From Vibrio sp. Hep-1b-8 (GTDB taxonomy: Bacteria > Pseudomonadota > Gammaproteobacteria > Enterobacterales > Vibrionaceae), in assembly GCF_006124995.1 (NCBI RefSeq), contig NZ_QEWN01000088.1, forward strand, positions 1 to 54,346: a stretch of DNA of 54,346 nt, given 5' to 3'. Of this stretch, positions 16,603 to 26,084 are shown piece after piece. A program made the translations under genes and the position numbers. The first letter of the stretch is position 1. Each line of letters opens with the position of its first letter. The notes under the pieces are model-generated. The model saw nothing but the letters and a program-made list of their open reading frames with translations. It was not told where the DNA came from and did not search any database.

Positions 16603-17398
16603 TGAACACTTGTGGATCGTTGTCATTATCGTCTTCATCTTTTGGTCGGTCAGAGGCAATGATTTTTAGTTTGATGCCAAACATGTTGCGGTAAACAATC
16701 CCCTTAACATGGAAGAAAAACGGCAACACAAATATTAGACCTAAGCCGTAAAACATCATGCCGAGCACAAACATAATCGACACAACAATATAGATTCCCG
16801 CCAGAGCAAATATCTTTTTGTTCACCGCACGCAGAGAAAGCAGCAGTGATTGCATTGGGGGAACTTGTTTCTCACAGATTAAAAGCATCGAGTTACTGAA
16901 TGCCAGCGACAAATACAAAGATAGGAACGGAAATATCATTCCTGCGATACCTTGTAGCAATAAGCTAAACAGTGTCGCCAGAATAACTGGAACTGTGTAC
17001 TGCAGTCCCTTACCAATGTGGCGAGGTTTAGTCGTCAACCCTGCTGCATGACTCATCGCCATAAGACTGATACCTGCATAAATAGGCGCGCTAATCACTT
17101 CATAACTGAAGTTGGCGACCATGATAGCGTTGAAGATGCTCGGATCAAATGCGTCAGGATTGGTGAAAGCATTAAGGATAATACCAGGGTTACCCAGTTG
17201 AAGTTTTAACGCCACGTAGAAGATAGCTAACTGTATCGCTATCAAAATAATGATCGAAGGAGAAAATGAAAGGAAGTTCTTAACGGTATGCTGCCACGCT
17301 TCTTTAAACACATCCCCTGCTTTAAGGTCGTAGTCACCAGACAAAGCACGCTCTACGCTACCGCCCAAATTGAAGTCTTTTTCAATATCGTTATTCAT
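16595..17398 (-). CDS. Multi-pass inner-membrane protein of unknown function
   Basis: A 267-residue protein with about five to six hydrophobic segments (IIILIAIQLAIFYVAL, the region after FSYEVISAPIYAGISLMAM, the central VPVILATLFSLLLQG, and FALAGIYIVVSIMFVLGMMFYGLGL) and a charged C-terminus. It recalls the YciC/UPF0259-like membrane proteins, but the match is not firm. The ATG at 17398 (MNNDIEKDFNL) is favoured over one 13 codons upstream because the leader between is not protein-like. It is the first gene of the minus-strand group, with a TATAAT at 17461-17466. Confidence 0.7.
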   Translation of the reverse strand: MNNDIEKDFNLGGSVERALSGDYDLKAGDVFKEAWQHTVKNFLSFSPSIIILIAIQLAIFYVALKLQLGNPGIILNAFTNPDAFDPSIFNAIMVANFSYEVISAPIYAGISLMAMSHAAGLTTKPRHIGKGLQYTVPVILATLFSLLLQGIAGMIFPFLSLYLSLAFSNSMLLICEKQVPPMQSLLLSLRAVNKKIFALAGIYIVVSIMFVLGMMFYGLGLIFVLPFFFHVKGIVYRNMFGIKLKIIASDRPKDEDDNDNDPQVFNA

Positions 17399-17768
17399 TC
17401 TTGGATCCAGTGGTTGGTTGTACACAAACCGAACCAACTTGTTGATAAAAAATTAAGGCTATTATACTGCAACACTAAGCTGTCTAAAATCGAATCTCAT
17501 TGATGAGCTTGCTTTCTCACATATTTGGATGATAATTAACCACTAATGTGCCATCTAATTGCATTTATCTTACTCTAAGGTAAAGAAAAATAACGCTCTT
17601 CTGCAGCCTTTAATCCATGTACAGAGAGTATGGTAAGGAATGTTTACTTTTACCTGCAAAATTTTTTCTGTTTCAGGATAAGAAAATGCTTTGAATTCAC
17701 ACTTTTGGTGATTATGATGCGCGCCTCTAATTTGTGTAACTACGGGTCATTAAGTTAAGTCACTTTAA
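17399..17768. promoter_or_regulatory. Divergent promoter region before potA
   Basis: This 370-base gap holds no gene. For potA, TTGAAT (17691-17696) and TATGAT (17713-17718), spaced 16 bases, form a reasonable sigma-70 promoter. For the minus-strand gene, TATAAT reads at 17466-17461, about 60 bases before its start. The long AT-rich remainder could hold regulator sites, but none is recognisable. Confidence 0.5.
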
Positions 17769-18911
17769 ATGACCAATGTGGGAGAAAAACAGACGTTGAA
17801 CGCTAAACAAAATGCAGGACAACCAGTAGTTCGTCTTACTGGAATTAGCAAAAGTTTCGATGGTAAGGAAATCATCGCAAATCTTAACCTTGATGTTAAT
17901 CATGGTGAGTTTCTAACGATTTTGGGCCCTTCTGGTTGTGGTAAAACAACCGTATTAAGAATGATCGCTGGTTTTGAAAGTGCTGACAATGGTCAGATCA
18001 TTCTAGACAACCAAAATGTAACTCAAGTTCCTGCTGAGCAAAGGCACGTAAACACTGTTTTCCAGAGTTATGCACTATTTCCCCATATGACGGTGTTTGA
18101 AAACGTCGCTTTCGGTCTCCGCATGCAGAAAGTCAATGCAGCTGAAATCGAGCCTCGAGTGATGGATGCGTTACGTATGGTTCGCCTAGAAAAAATGGCT
18201 CAGCGTAAACCTCATCAGCTTTCAGGTGGTCAACAGCAACGTATCGCTATCGCTCGCGCCGTAGTGAACAAGCCAAAAGTACTCTTGCTTGACGAATCCC
18301 TATCTGCACTTGATTACAAACTGCGTAAACAGATGCAAATTGAGTTAAAACAATTACAGCGTCAGTTAGGTATTACCTTTATTTTCGTTACTCACGACCA
18401 AGAAGAAGCCTTATCGATGTCAGATCGCATCATCGTTATGCGCGACGGTGTTATCGAGCAAGACGGTTCACCACGTGAGATTTACGAAGAACCTAAGAAT
18501 CTATTCGTTGCACGCTTTATCGGCGAGATCAACGTGTTCCACGCCACCATGATTGAGCGCATTGACGAAAAACGCGTTCGAGCTGAAATTGAAGGCGTAG
18601 AGTCCGTTGTATACTACGAAAAAGAAGCGTCAGCTGGTGACAAACTAACAGTACTACTTCGCCCAGAAGATTTACGTATCGAAGAGATTAAAGAATCAGA
18701 ACAAGAAGGTATCGTTGGTCACGTTACTGAGCGTACCTACAAAGGTATGACGTTAGATTCTGTCATTGAACTGGAATCTGGCATGCGTGTGATGGTCAGC
18801 GAGTTCTTCAATGAAGATGATCCAGATGTGGATCACTCATTAGGTCAAAAAGTCGCTATCACTTGGGTTGAAAGCTGGGAGGTAGTACTCGATGAAAGCC
18901 AAGAAGCTTAG
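17769..18911 (+). CDS. potA: Spermidine/putrescine ABC transporter ATPase PotA
   Basis: A 380-residue importer ATPase. Walker [10 protein letters not shown] lies near residue 55, the signature LSGGQQQR near 155, Walker [13 protein letters not shown] follows, then the switch His in [12 protein letters not shown]-terminal TOBE domain (about 290-370) has [10 protein letters not shown]. The start could be the ATG at 17769 or the GTG at 17778 (VGEKQ); neither has a strong ribosome binding site. Its 3' end overlaps potB by 20 bases. It powers PotBC uptake of polyamines, which in vibrios also influence biofilm formation. Confidence 0.95.
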   Translation: MTNVGEKQTLNAKQNAGQPVVRLTGISKSFDGKEIIANLNLDVNHGEFLTILGPSGCGKTTVLRMIAGFESADNGQIILDNQNVTQVPAEQRHVNTVFQSYALFPHMTVFENVAFGLRMQKVNAAEIEPRVMDALRMVRLEKMAQRKPHQLSGGQQQRIAIARAVVNKPKVLLLDESLSALDYKLRKQMQIELKQLQRQLGITFIFVTHDQEEALSMSDRIIVMRDGVIEQDGSPREIYEEPKNLFVARFIGEINVFHATMIERIDEKRVRAEIEGVESVVYYEKEASAGDKLTVLLRPEDLRIEEIKESEQEGIVGHVTERTYKGMTLDSVIELESGMRVMVSEFFNEDDPDVDHSLGQKVAITWVESWEVVLDESQEA

Positions 18912-19752
18912 CCTTCAGAACGCAATCATTGCCTTAATTGTTGGTTGGCTAACACTGTTTGTGCTTGTGCCAAACGTAATGATTATTGGCACCAGTTTTC
19001 TGACTCGCGACGAAGCAAATCTGATCGAGATGACGTTTACTCTCGATAACTATTTCCGATTGCTTGATCCGTTGTACGCCAAAGTGCTATTGCACTCATT
19101 TTACATGGCTATTATTGCGACGTTACTGTGTTTAGTCATTGGTTATCCATTTGCTTACATCGTCGCTAAGATGCCAGAGAAATGGCGTCCATTTATGCTG
19201 TTTCTAGTGATTGTTCCATTTTGGACTAACTCACTTATCCGTACCTACGGACTTAAAATTGTGTTGGGTACTCAAGGTATTCTAAACCAATCGCTCATGG
19301 CGCTGGACATTATTGATAAACCACTTCGTCTTATGTACACAGAGACGGCAGTGATGATTGGTTTAGTCTATATCCTATTACCTTTTATGATTTTGCCCCT
19401 CTACTCGGCTATTGAGAAGTTGGACAACACATACATTGAAGCAGCGAAAGATTTAGGTGCGAACAAGTTTCAGACCATCACAAAAGTTATTCTACCACTA
19501 ACAATGCCTGGCATTATCGGGGGTTGTTTGTTGGTGCTGTTGCCAGCTCTCGGTATGTTCTACATATCGGATCTACTGGGTGGAGCGAAGAATCTACTGA
19601 TTGGTAACGTGATTAAGAGCCAAGTGCTTAACGCTCGTGATTGGCCGTTTGGCGCAGCCACAAGTATTGCACTGACCATTGCGATGGCAATCATGCTCTA
19701 CGCCTACTACAGAGCAGGTAAATTATTGAATAAGAAAGTGGAGCTAGACTGA
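18892..19752 (+). CDS. potB: Polyamine ABC transporter permease PotB
   Basis: A 286-residue inner-membrane permease with six helices. The cytoplasmic coupling loop [20 protein letters not shown] contains the EAA motif that contacts PotA. It forms the translocation pore with PotC. The start overlaps potA by 20 bases and the stop overlaps the potC start by one base, so the genes are translationally coupled. Confidence 0.95.
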   Translation: MKAKKLSLQNAIIALIVGWLTLFVLVPNVMIIGTSFLTRDEANLIEMTFTLDNYFRLLDPLYAKVLLHSFYMAIIATLLCLVIGYPFAYIVAKMPEKWRPFMLFLVIVPFWTNSLIRTYGLKIVLGTQGILNQSLMALDIIDKPLRLMYTETAVMIGLVYILLPFMILPLYSAIEKLDNTYIEAAKDLGANKFQTITKVILPLTMPGIIGGCLLVLLPALGMFYISDLLGGAKNLLIGNVIKSQVLNARDWPFGAATSIALTIAMAIMLYAYYRAGKLLNKKVELD

Positions 19753-20522
19753 TGGGACGTACTGTTCGATTTAGCTTTATGACATTGGTGTATGCATTTT
19801 TGTATTTGCCAATCGTGGTGTTGATTGTTAACTCATTCAATGCCAACAAATTTGGAATGAAATGGGGTGGCTTTACCACTAAATGGTATGAGACGCTGAT
19901 CAACAATGACAGTTTAATGCAGGCTGCTTGGCATTCACTAAATGTCGCCATCTTTTCTGCTACAGCTGCTACAATTATCGGCAGTTTGACTGCCGTTGCC
20001 CTATTCCGTTACTCGTTTAAGGGTAAAGGCGCAGTTAATGGCATGCTGTTTGTTGTTATGATGTCTCCAGATATCGTCATGGCAATCTCGTTACTGGCCT
20101 TGTTTTTGGTGCTTGGCGCTCAATTGGGCTTTTTCACCCTGTTGATTGCTCACATTACATTCTGTCTGCCATTCGTGGTAGTCACCGTCTACAGTCGCTT
20201 GAACGGCTTTGACGTAAAAATGCTTGAAGCGGCGAAAGATCTGGGTGCCAGTGAATGGACCATTTTAAAACAGATCATTTTGCCACTGGCTAAACCGGCC
20301 GTTGCGGCGGGTTGGCTATTGAGTTTCACCCTTTCACTAGACGACGTGATCATCAGCTCGTTTGTGACAGGACCAACTTATGAAATTTTGCCACTGAAAA
20401 TTTATTCAATGGTAAAAGTCGGCATATCACCGGAAGTGAATGCCTTAGCAACAGTAATGCTGATTGTCTCACTTGTTCTAGTCGTAGCATCACAGCTATT
20501 GGCTAGAGAAAAAGTGAAGTAA
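19752..20522 (+). CDS. potC: Polyamine ABC transporter permease PotC
   Basis: A 256-residue inner-membrane permease with about six helices and the coupling motif [20 protein letters not shown] near residue 160. It partners PotB. It starts within the stop of potB (ATGA-type overlap). The hairpin at 20541 separates it from the first potD and may lower or uncouple expression of the binding-protein genes. Confidence 0.95.
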   Translation: MGRTVRFSFMTLVYAFLYLPIVVLIVNSFNANKFGMKWGGFTTKWYETLINNDSLMQAAWHSLNVAIFSATAATIIGSLTAVALFRYSFKGKGAVNGMLFVVMMSPDIVMAISLLALFLVLGAQLGFFTLLIAHITFCLPFVVVTVYSRLNGFDVKMLEAAKDLGASEWTILKQIILPLAKPAVAAGWLLSFTLSLDDVIISSFVTGPTYEILPLKIYSMVKVGISPEVNALATVMLIVSLVLVVASQLLAREKVK

Positions 20523-20540
20523 TTCAGTATTTAAAACGAG

Positions 20541-20569
20541 ACAGAATGGGTTAAGCCATTCTGTTTTTC
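20541..20569 (+). terminator. Hairpin between potC and the first potD
   Basis: ACAGAATGG (20541-20549) pairs with CCATTCTGT (20556-20564), followed by five T. It is only about 30 bases before the potD start, so it probably acts as a partial terminator within the pot operon. Confidence 0.8.
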
Positions 20570-20598
20570 TATCTACGTTTGGTTTGGAGCTAACGTCA

Positions 20599-21633
20599 AT
20601 GAAGAAATGGGCTACTCTATTAGCTGGTAGTGCATGTGCGCTTTCTCTGTTCTCTGGTTCAGTGGCAGCGGACGAAAACAAAGAACTGGTATTTATGAAC
20701 TGGGGTCCTTACATCAACAGTAATATCCTAGAGCAATTTACCAAAGAAACGGGTATCAAAGTTATCTACTCGACTTACGAGTCAAACGAGACTTTGTACG
20801 CGAAGCTAAAAACTCATAATCAAGGTTACGACCTAGTCGTACCTTCGACGTATTTCGTAGCAAAAATGCGCGACGAAGGTATGTTGCAGAAGATTGACAA
20901 ATCTAAGCTGTCAAACTTCGACAACCTTGATAAAAATTACCTAGATAAGCCATACGATCCTAACAACGACTACTCTATTCCACACGTTGTTGCGATTACT
21001 GGTCTTGCGGTAAACACAGACATGTACGACGCGAACGATTTTCAAAGCTGGGCGGATCTATGGAACCCTGAGCTTGAAGGTCAGCTAATGCTAATGGATG
21101 ACACTCGTGAAGTGTTCCACATCGCTCTGCGCAAGTTAGGTTACTCTGGTAACTCAACTGACCCTAAACAGATTGATGAAGCGTACGCGGAACTCCAAAA
21201 GTTAATGCCAAACGTATTGGTCTTTAACTCTGATAACCCAGGTGCTCCTTACATGTCAGGTGAAGTTGGCGTTGGTATGCTTTGGAATGGCAGCGCAGCG
21301 ACAGCTCAAAACGAAGGTATGAACCTTAAACTTGTCTTCCCTAAAGAAGGCGGTATCGGTTGGGTTGATAACTTTGCTATTTCTTCTGGTGCGAAAAACG
21401 TAGATGCGGCACATAAGATGATCGACTTCTTACTACGTCCAGAAATCGCTGAGCAGATTTCTCGTGACACAGGTTATCTGACAGCCGTTGCTGAGTCTAA
21501 CGCGAAGTTCAAAGACATCGCTCCACTATTCCCTTCTCAAGAAGATCTTGACCGCGTAGAGTGGCAAGATTCAGTGGGTGACTTGACGGTTAAGTACGAG
21601 GAATACTTCCTTAAACTTAAAGCTGGTCAATAA
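20599..21633 (+). CDS. potD: Polyamine-binding periplasmic protein PotD, first copy
   Basis: A 344-residue substrate-binding protein with signal peptide (MKKWATLLAGSACALSLFSGSVAA). Residues that bind spermidine in E. coli PotD have counterparts: NWGPY, PSTYF, MDDTREVF, LWNGS, GWVDN and GYLTAV. It differs from the second copy at HVVAITG, where PotD proteins usually have a Trp (YIWGATG), so its ligand range may differ. GGAG at 20586 sets the ATG at 20599. By position it matches V. cholerae VC1425, the copy reported there as not needed for spermidine import. Confidence 0.92.
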   Translation: MKKWATLLAGSACALSLFSGSVAADENKELVFMNWGPYINSNILEQFTKETGIKVIYSTYESNETLYAKLKTHNQGYDLVVPSTYFVAKMRDEGMLQKIDKSKLSNFDNLDKNYLDKPYDPNNDYSIPHVVAITGLAVNTDMYDANDFQSWADLWNPELEGQLMLMDDTREVFHIALRKLGYSGNSTDPKQIDEAYAELQKLMPNVLVFNSDNPGAPYMSGEVGVGMLWNGSAATAQNEGMNLKLVFPKEGGIGWVDNFAISSGAKNVDAAHKMIDFLLRPEIAEQISRDTGYLTAVAESNAKFKDIAPLFPSQEDLDRVEWQDSVGDLTVKYEEYFLKLKAGQ

Positions 21634-21650
21634 GTCAGCGAAAATTATGA

Positions 21651-21676
21651 AAATAGGCAGCCTTGGCTGCCTATTT
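21651..21676 (+). terminator. Terminator after the first potD
   Basis: AAATAGGCAGCC (21651-21662) pairs with GGCTGCCTATTT (21665-21676) around TT. It is a strong stem, with the T-tract partly inside it. Confidence 0.8.
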
Positions 21677-21806
21677 TGGTCTTGGGCTGATATAATTCCG
21701 TTTTGTATCTCTTGTTGTCCTAACAAGAAAGTTAACTCACTGCTTAATCATAGTATTTGGCTTGGATGGGTCTTATGCTGATTAAGCAAAGAAAAACGGA
21801 AACATA

Positions 21807-22844
21807 ATGAAAAGTAAATTCTATGCAAGCGCACTGTGCGCAGCGACTTTGATCGCTACTCCTGCAATGGCTGCTGATCAAGAACTCTACTTCTACAACT
21901 GGTCTGAATACATTCCAAATGAAGTTCTTGAAGACTTTACAAAAGAAACTGGGATCAAAGTTATCTACTCGACTTACGAGTCTAACGAAAGCATGTATGC
22001 CAAGCTTAAGACCCAGGGTTCTGGTTACGATCTAGTAGTACCGTCTACTTACTTCGTGTCAAAAATGCGCAAAGAAGACATGCTTCAACAAATCGACAAA
22101 ACTAAGCTGTCTCATTTCAGTGATCTAGACACTAACTTCCTTAACAAGCCGTTCGATCCAAACAACAATTACTCTATCCCTTATATCTGGGGCGCAACGG
22201 GCATTGGCATCAACTCAGATATGCTAGACAAGTCGTCAGTCACAAAATGGGACGATTTCTGGGACAGTAAGTGGGAAGGCCAATTAATGTTAATGGATGA
22301 CTCTCGCGAAGTGTTCCATATTGCCCTAACCAAACTCGGTTATTCACCAAACACAACCGATCCAAAAGAGATCGAAGCTGCTTACCAAGAACTGAAAAAG
22401 CTAATGCCAAACGTATTAGTTTTTAACTCTGATTTTCCTGCAAACCCATACCTAGCAGGTGAAGTATCACTTGGCATGCTTTGGAACGGCAGTGCATACA
22501 TGGCGCGTGAAGAAGGCGCTTCAATCGATATCATCTGGCCAGAAAAAGGCACCGTTTTCTGGATGGATAGCTTAGCGATTCCAGCTGGCGCTAAAAACGT
22601 TGATGCTGCACACAAAATGATCGATTTCCTACTTCGTCCAGAGAACGCCGCTAAGATTGCACTACAGATTGGTTACCCTACTCCTGTAGCGACAGCGCAT
22701 GACCTACTACCAAAAGAATTTGCTAACGATCCAAGCATCTTCCCTCCACAAGAAGTGATGGACAGCGGTACATGGCAAGATGAAGTTGGCGAAGCGAGCG
22801 TGCTTTACGACGAATATTTCCAGAAACTTAAAGTGAATAACTAA
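21807..22844 (+). CDS. potD: Polyamine-binding periplasmic protein PotD, second copy
   Basis: A 345-residue paralogue of the preceding gene with its own signal peptide (cleavage after PAMA). The pocket is canonical: NWSEYIP, PSTYF, YIWGATG, MDDSREVF, LWNGS, FWMDS and TWQDEVG. By order it corresponds to V. cholerae VC1424 (PotD1), which binds norspermidine/spermidine and affects biofilm. About 170 bases and a terminator separate it from the first copy, so it may have its own promoter. The copies share near-identical DNA around the VIYSTYESNE codons. Confidence 0.93.
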   Translation: MKSKFYASALCAATLIATPAMAADQELYFYNWSEYIPNEVLEDFTKETGIKVIYSTYESNESMYAKLKTQGSGYDLVVPSTYFVSKMRKEDMLQQIDKTKLSHFSDLDTNFLNKPFDPNNNYSIPYIWGATGIGINSDMLDKSSVTKWDDFWDSKWEGQLMLMDDSREVFHIALTKLGYSPNTTDPKEIEAAYQELKKLMPNVLVFNSDFPANPYLAGEVSLGMLWNGSAYMAREEGASIDIIWPEKGTVFWMDSLAIPAGAKNVDAAHKMIDFLLRPENAAKIALQIGYPTPVATAHDLLPKEFANDPSIFPPQEVMDSGTWQDEVGEASVLYDEYFQKLKVNN

Positions 22845-22875
22845 TCCAAAAGTTAGTTTTCAGTTATATACTTAA

Positions 22876-22900
22876 AAAGCGGCTCCGGCCGCTTTATTTG
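22876..22900 (+). terminator. Terminator after the second potD
   Basis: AAAGCGGC (22876-22883) pairs with GCCGCTTT (22888-22895) around the tetraloop TCCG, followed by ATTTG. Confidence 0.85.
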
Positions 22901-22942
22901 TATTTGCAGCCCATAGACGCCGATCTAGCAAAGGAGCAGCTA

Positions 22943-23734
22943 TTGAGTATAAATACCAAATATTATCTAGTGTTACTCTCCTCCGCCTTTATTGGGGCCA
23001 TGACCTTTATTACTGCTTACTTCGGCCAGACATTGAATATCGAGTCACGTAATGACTTACTGTTTGAGTCGAACACACTGTTCATTCTACTGTTTATCTA
23101 CTTTATCCTGGCGCGAAAAGTGGTGACCAACAGATTGGTCAAAATCGGTTTCCTGCTGCTCATTCTTAATCAGGCTTACGACGTCATCACAGAGATAGAC
23201 GAGCTTGATAGGTGGGCCGATAACAATGACTTCCTTCATACTCTGATTGAAGATGGCAGCCTACAAATTGCCTATCTAATGATCGCATTTGGTATCACTC
23301 GTTTAGTGTACGACATGCACAATAGAGCGACCATCGATGAGTTGACGGGTTTATATAACCGTAAAAGACTTTCAGAAATAGAATTAGACACTTTTGATTT
23401 AATTTATTTCGACCTTGACGGTCTTAAACTGGTCAATGACAGTAAGGGGCATTCTGCAGGTGATCTGTTAATCATACGCTTTGCGCGAGGGTTAAAATCT
23501 TCACTACCCAGCCGGGGAAGCGCGTACCGAATTGGTGGCGATGAGTTCGTCGCTGTTGTGCCTGTTGGTCACAGTGATGAACTGATTAAGAATCTGGATA
23601 AACAGCTTGAGGAGCACTCTATCAGTTACAGCTATGGCATAGAGCCACAAACCAGACGGGAAAAATTTAAAGAAGCGTTGATCAAGACCGATCAAGCGAT
23701 GTACCTAATGAAAAACTCCCAGCGCAATGGCTGA
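22943..23734 (+). CDS. Membrane diguanylate cyclase (GGDEF)
   Basis: A 263-residue protein: about four hydrophobic helices in the first 130 residues, then a GGDEF domain (DELTGLYNRKRL to the end) with intact active site RIGGDEF. No RxxD inhibitory site is evident five residues before GGDEF. It should make cyclic di-GMP under control of its small membrane sensor. The TTG at 22943 is chosen because AAGGAG at 22931 is ideally spaced; an in-frame TTG at 22898 sits in the preceding terminator. Polyamine uptake and c-di-GMP both influence vibrio biofilms, so the location next to potD is suggestive. Confidence 0.88.
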   Translation: MSINTKYYLVLLSSAFIGAMTFITAYFGQTLNIESRNDLLFESNTLFILLFIYFILARKVVTNRLVKIGFLLLILNQAYDVITEIDELDRWADNNDFLHTLIEDGSLQIAYLMIAFGITRLVYDMHNRATIDELTGLYNRKRLSEIELDTFDLIYFDLDGLKLVNDSKGHSAGDLLIIRFARGLKSSLPSRGSAYRIGGDEFVAVVPVGHSDELIKNLDKQLEEHSISYSYGIEPQTRREKFKEALIKTDQAMYLMKNSQRNG

Positions 23735-23755
23735 GAGTCTATAGCAAAGATTATC

Positions 23756-24493
23756 TTAAGCGTGTTTTGCATCCGCTTGCTGCAGTGCAAGGATCTCTTC
23801 TACCAATTTAGGTACTTCAATACTCGCCTTTCCGTAACGCTTCTCTTCAAACTCACTTTCTACTGCACTCGGTTCCAAGTTGATTTCAATCGTGTGTGCG
23901 CCATGCATTTTAGCGTCATGCACGAATCCAGCGGCAGGATAAACGACCCCAGACGTGCCGATAGAAACAAACAAGTCAGCGGCTTCTAATGAGGCATAAA
24001 TATCGCCCATTTTTAAAGGCATCTCACCAAACCAAACCACATGAGGCCTCATTTGAGCAGGGATCTGACAGCAATGGCAAAGATCGCCGGTATGGATTTC
24101 ACCCTTCTCTTCAACAACCTGATTTGATTCACTGCAACGCGCTTTTAATAGCTCGCCGTGCATATGGATGACATTATTACTCCCACCGCGTTCATGGAGA
24201 TTGTCAATGTTTTGGGTAATAACGGTGACAGTACCTTCCAGCTCCTGCTCGAGTTTGCCCAAAGCAATGTGAGCAGGATTTGGTTTGATTGTCGGATTTT
24301 GTAGCCCTAAGCGACGTTTATTATAAAAGTCTTGCACTAAATCTGGATTACGCTCAAAGCCTTCCGGCGTTGCCACATCTTCTATACGGTGGTTTTCCCA
24401 CAGCCCATCCTGTGTGCGAAACGTTTCAATACCAGACTCAGCAGAGATTCCAGCGCCGGTTAATACAACGACATTACGATACGGGAGCTTCAT
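23756..24493 (-). CDS. cobB: NAD-dependent protein deacylase (sirtuin) CobB
   Basis: A 245-residue sirtuin. The NAD-binding motif [14 protein letters not shown] lies at the N-terminus, followed by [12 protein letters not shown] and the catalytic His in IHMHGEL. Zinc-type Cys are in ARCSES and LCHCCQ. The Tyr and Arg of FYNKRR, which in class III sirtuins recognise succinyl-lysine, are present, so desuccinylase activity is likely besides deacetylation. It uses NAD and releases nicotinamide and O-acyl-ADP-ribose. It is transcribed alone, convergent with the diguanylate cyclase gene. Confidence 0.95.
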   Translation of the reverse strand: MKLPYRNVVVLTGAGISAESGIETFRTQDGLWENHRIEDVATPEGFERNPDLVQDFYNKRRLGLQNPTIKPNPAHIALGKLEQELEGTVTVITQNIDNLHERGGSNNVIHMHGELLKARCSESNQVVEEKGEIHTGDLCHCCQIPAQMRPHVVWFGEMPLKMGDIYASLEAADLFVSIGTSGVVYPAAGFVHDAKMHGAHTIEINLEPSAVESEFEEKRYGKASIEVPKLVEEILALQQADAKHA

Positions 24494-24617
24494 ACCACAT
24501 CCTCTTTAGTGCTCATTGAGTTAGCTTAGCATTGTCTGATTCTCGGTATAAGCCAACAAGATTAGACCATGGTCGAAGTTACCGTAGTTTTACCCATTTT
24601 TTGTGAGGTTAAACAAA

Positions 24618-24639
24618 AAGGCAGCCACTTGACTGCCTT
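24618..24639 (-). terminator. Terminator of the truncated amtB
   Basis: On the minus strand AAGGCAG pairs with CTGCCTT around eight bases, followed by a T-rich tract (24611-24619 read as T). It lies 24 bases beyond the amtB stop. Confidence 0.8.
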
Positions 24640-24662
24640 CCGAAACACCAATCTTCACGCAT

Positions 24663-25634
24663 TTAATCTTCGTTTGTTGACGAAATTTTGTGAATAGCCA
24701 AATCTGCACCGTTAAACTCATCTTCTTCAGAAAGGCGCAGGCCCGTTAGTTTATTGATGACACCATAGACGAGCACGGCACCGACTAAAGCAATAGAAAT
24801 GCCCGCCAAGGTCCCTAGAACTTGCACTGTTAAACTGACGCCTCCAAGACCGCCGAGAGCACTCTGGCCGAAAATACCTGCCGCTACACCGCCCCACGCG
24901 CTACATACCCCATGCAAAGGCCAATCACCCAGTACATCGTCAATTTTTGTCTTGTTCTGTAGGTAGGTAAATAAGTAAACAAATAGAGCGCCAGCGAGTG
25001 AACCTGTGACCAACGCACCAATCGGATGCATCAGGTCTGAACCCGCACAAACCGCGACAAGTCCTGCTAAAGGACCATTGTGGATAAAGCCTGGGTCGTT
25101 TTTGCCTGCAATTAGCGCTGCTACAATGCCGCCCACCATCGCCATCAAAGAGTTCATGGCCACAAGACCACTGATGCCATTCAGTGTCTGAGCTGACATG
25201 ACGTTAAAGCCAAACCATCCGACGCATAGAATCCACGCACCTAACGCCAGAAACGGAATATTGGATGGGGCAAAGTTTGTGTGTTTACCCGCACGGACAC
25301 GACCTTTACGCATGCCGAGGAAGATAACCGCAACCAGAGCAATCCAACCTCCGACACCATGAACGACTACAGAACCTGCAAAGTCGTGGAAGCCATAGCC
25401 AAACTGAGCTTCAAACCACCCTTGTAAGCCATAGTTGCCGTTCCAGATCATACCTTCAAACACCGGGTAGACCAGACCTACAGTAAAAAACGTTGCAATA
25501 AGGATTGGGTAGAAACGGGCACGCTCAGCAATACCACCGGATACAATAGCAGGAATCGCAGCGGCGAACGTTAGTAAGAAAAAGAACTTCACTAGCTCGT
25601 AACCGTTGCCTTGCGATAAGATTTCTGCATCGGC
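24663..25634 (-). pseudogene. amtB: Ammonium transporter gene with missing 5' part
   Basis: The frame encodes the C-terminal three quarters of an Amt channel: AERARFYP, HDFAGSVVVHGVGGW, GWFGFNVMSA, and the pore His segments GPLAGLVAVCAGSDLMHPIGA and GDWPLHGVCSAWGG. It begins abruptly at 25634 (ADAEILSQGNGYELV). An in-frame TAA lies just upstream, inside the terminator of the formate dehydrogenase operon. The start codon, the first two or so membrane helices (about 100 residues) and the promoter are gone. An internal GTG at 25592 would give a channel without its first helices, so I treat it as a pseudogene. Confidence 0.8.
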
Positions 25635-25660
25635 AAAAAAGCCCTGTTAAACAGGGCTTT
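25635..25660 (-). terminator. Terminator of the formate dehydrogenase operon
   Basis: On the minus strand AAAGCCCTGT and ACAGGGCTTT form a 10-bp stem around TTA, followed by a run of T. The truncated amtB frame begins at the base where the T-tract ends. Confidence 0.9.
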
Positions 25661-25667
25661 GAATTAA

Positions 25668-26084
25668 TTATAGATTTGGACCTTTGACCATACTAAATGG
25701 CTGGTTGGCCTTAAGCTTCTGCATCCCTTGATACATACGCACAAACCAAAGCAAAATCGCTACCGAGCCAAACAACATACCCACGTATGGAATGTAGTAA
25801 GCAATCTCATCAATCACATGGCTGTTGTACCAGTAGTCATTGACACCAATCAGCACACCATTTGAGGTAGCGACAGTGATGATCAGAACAACAAAGAAGG
25901 TCAGATTAAGGAAGAAGGTACGAATTAACCCGTAGTAATGGGAATCAACAAGAGCGCCATCTTCTCCTTTATCAAGACGATACCCTGCGTAAACAATCGC
26001 GATAACACCTGAGATCAAGCAAGTGAAAGGCGTGAAGATACTAAGGATATACGCAATCCAGATACCATTATTAGGCTTGTTCAT
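25668..26084 (-). CDS. DUF4870-like membrane protein at the end of the fdh operon
   Basis: A 138-residue protein with three hydrophobic segments (IAYILSIFTPFTCLISGVIA, FFLNLTFFVVLIITVAT, IPYVGMLFGSVAILLWFV), similar to DUF4870/TIC20-like small membrane proteins. It overlaps the fdhI gene by 14 bases, so it belongs to the formate dehydrogenase operon. Its role is unknown; a helper or anchoring role is inferred from position only. Confidence 0.7.
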   Translation of the reverse strand: MNKPNNGIWIAYILSIFTPFTCLISGVIAIVYAGYRLDKGEDGALVDSHYYGLIRTFFLNLTFFVVLIITVATSNGVLIGVNDYWYNSHVIDEIAYYIPYVGMLFGSVAILLWFVRMYQGMQKLKANQPFSMVKGPNL

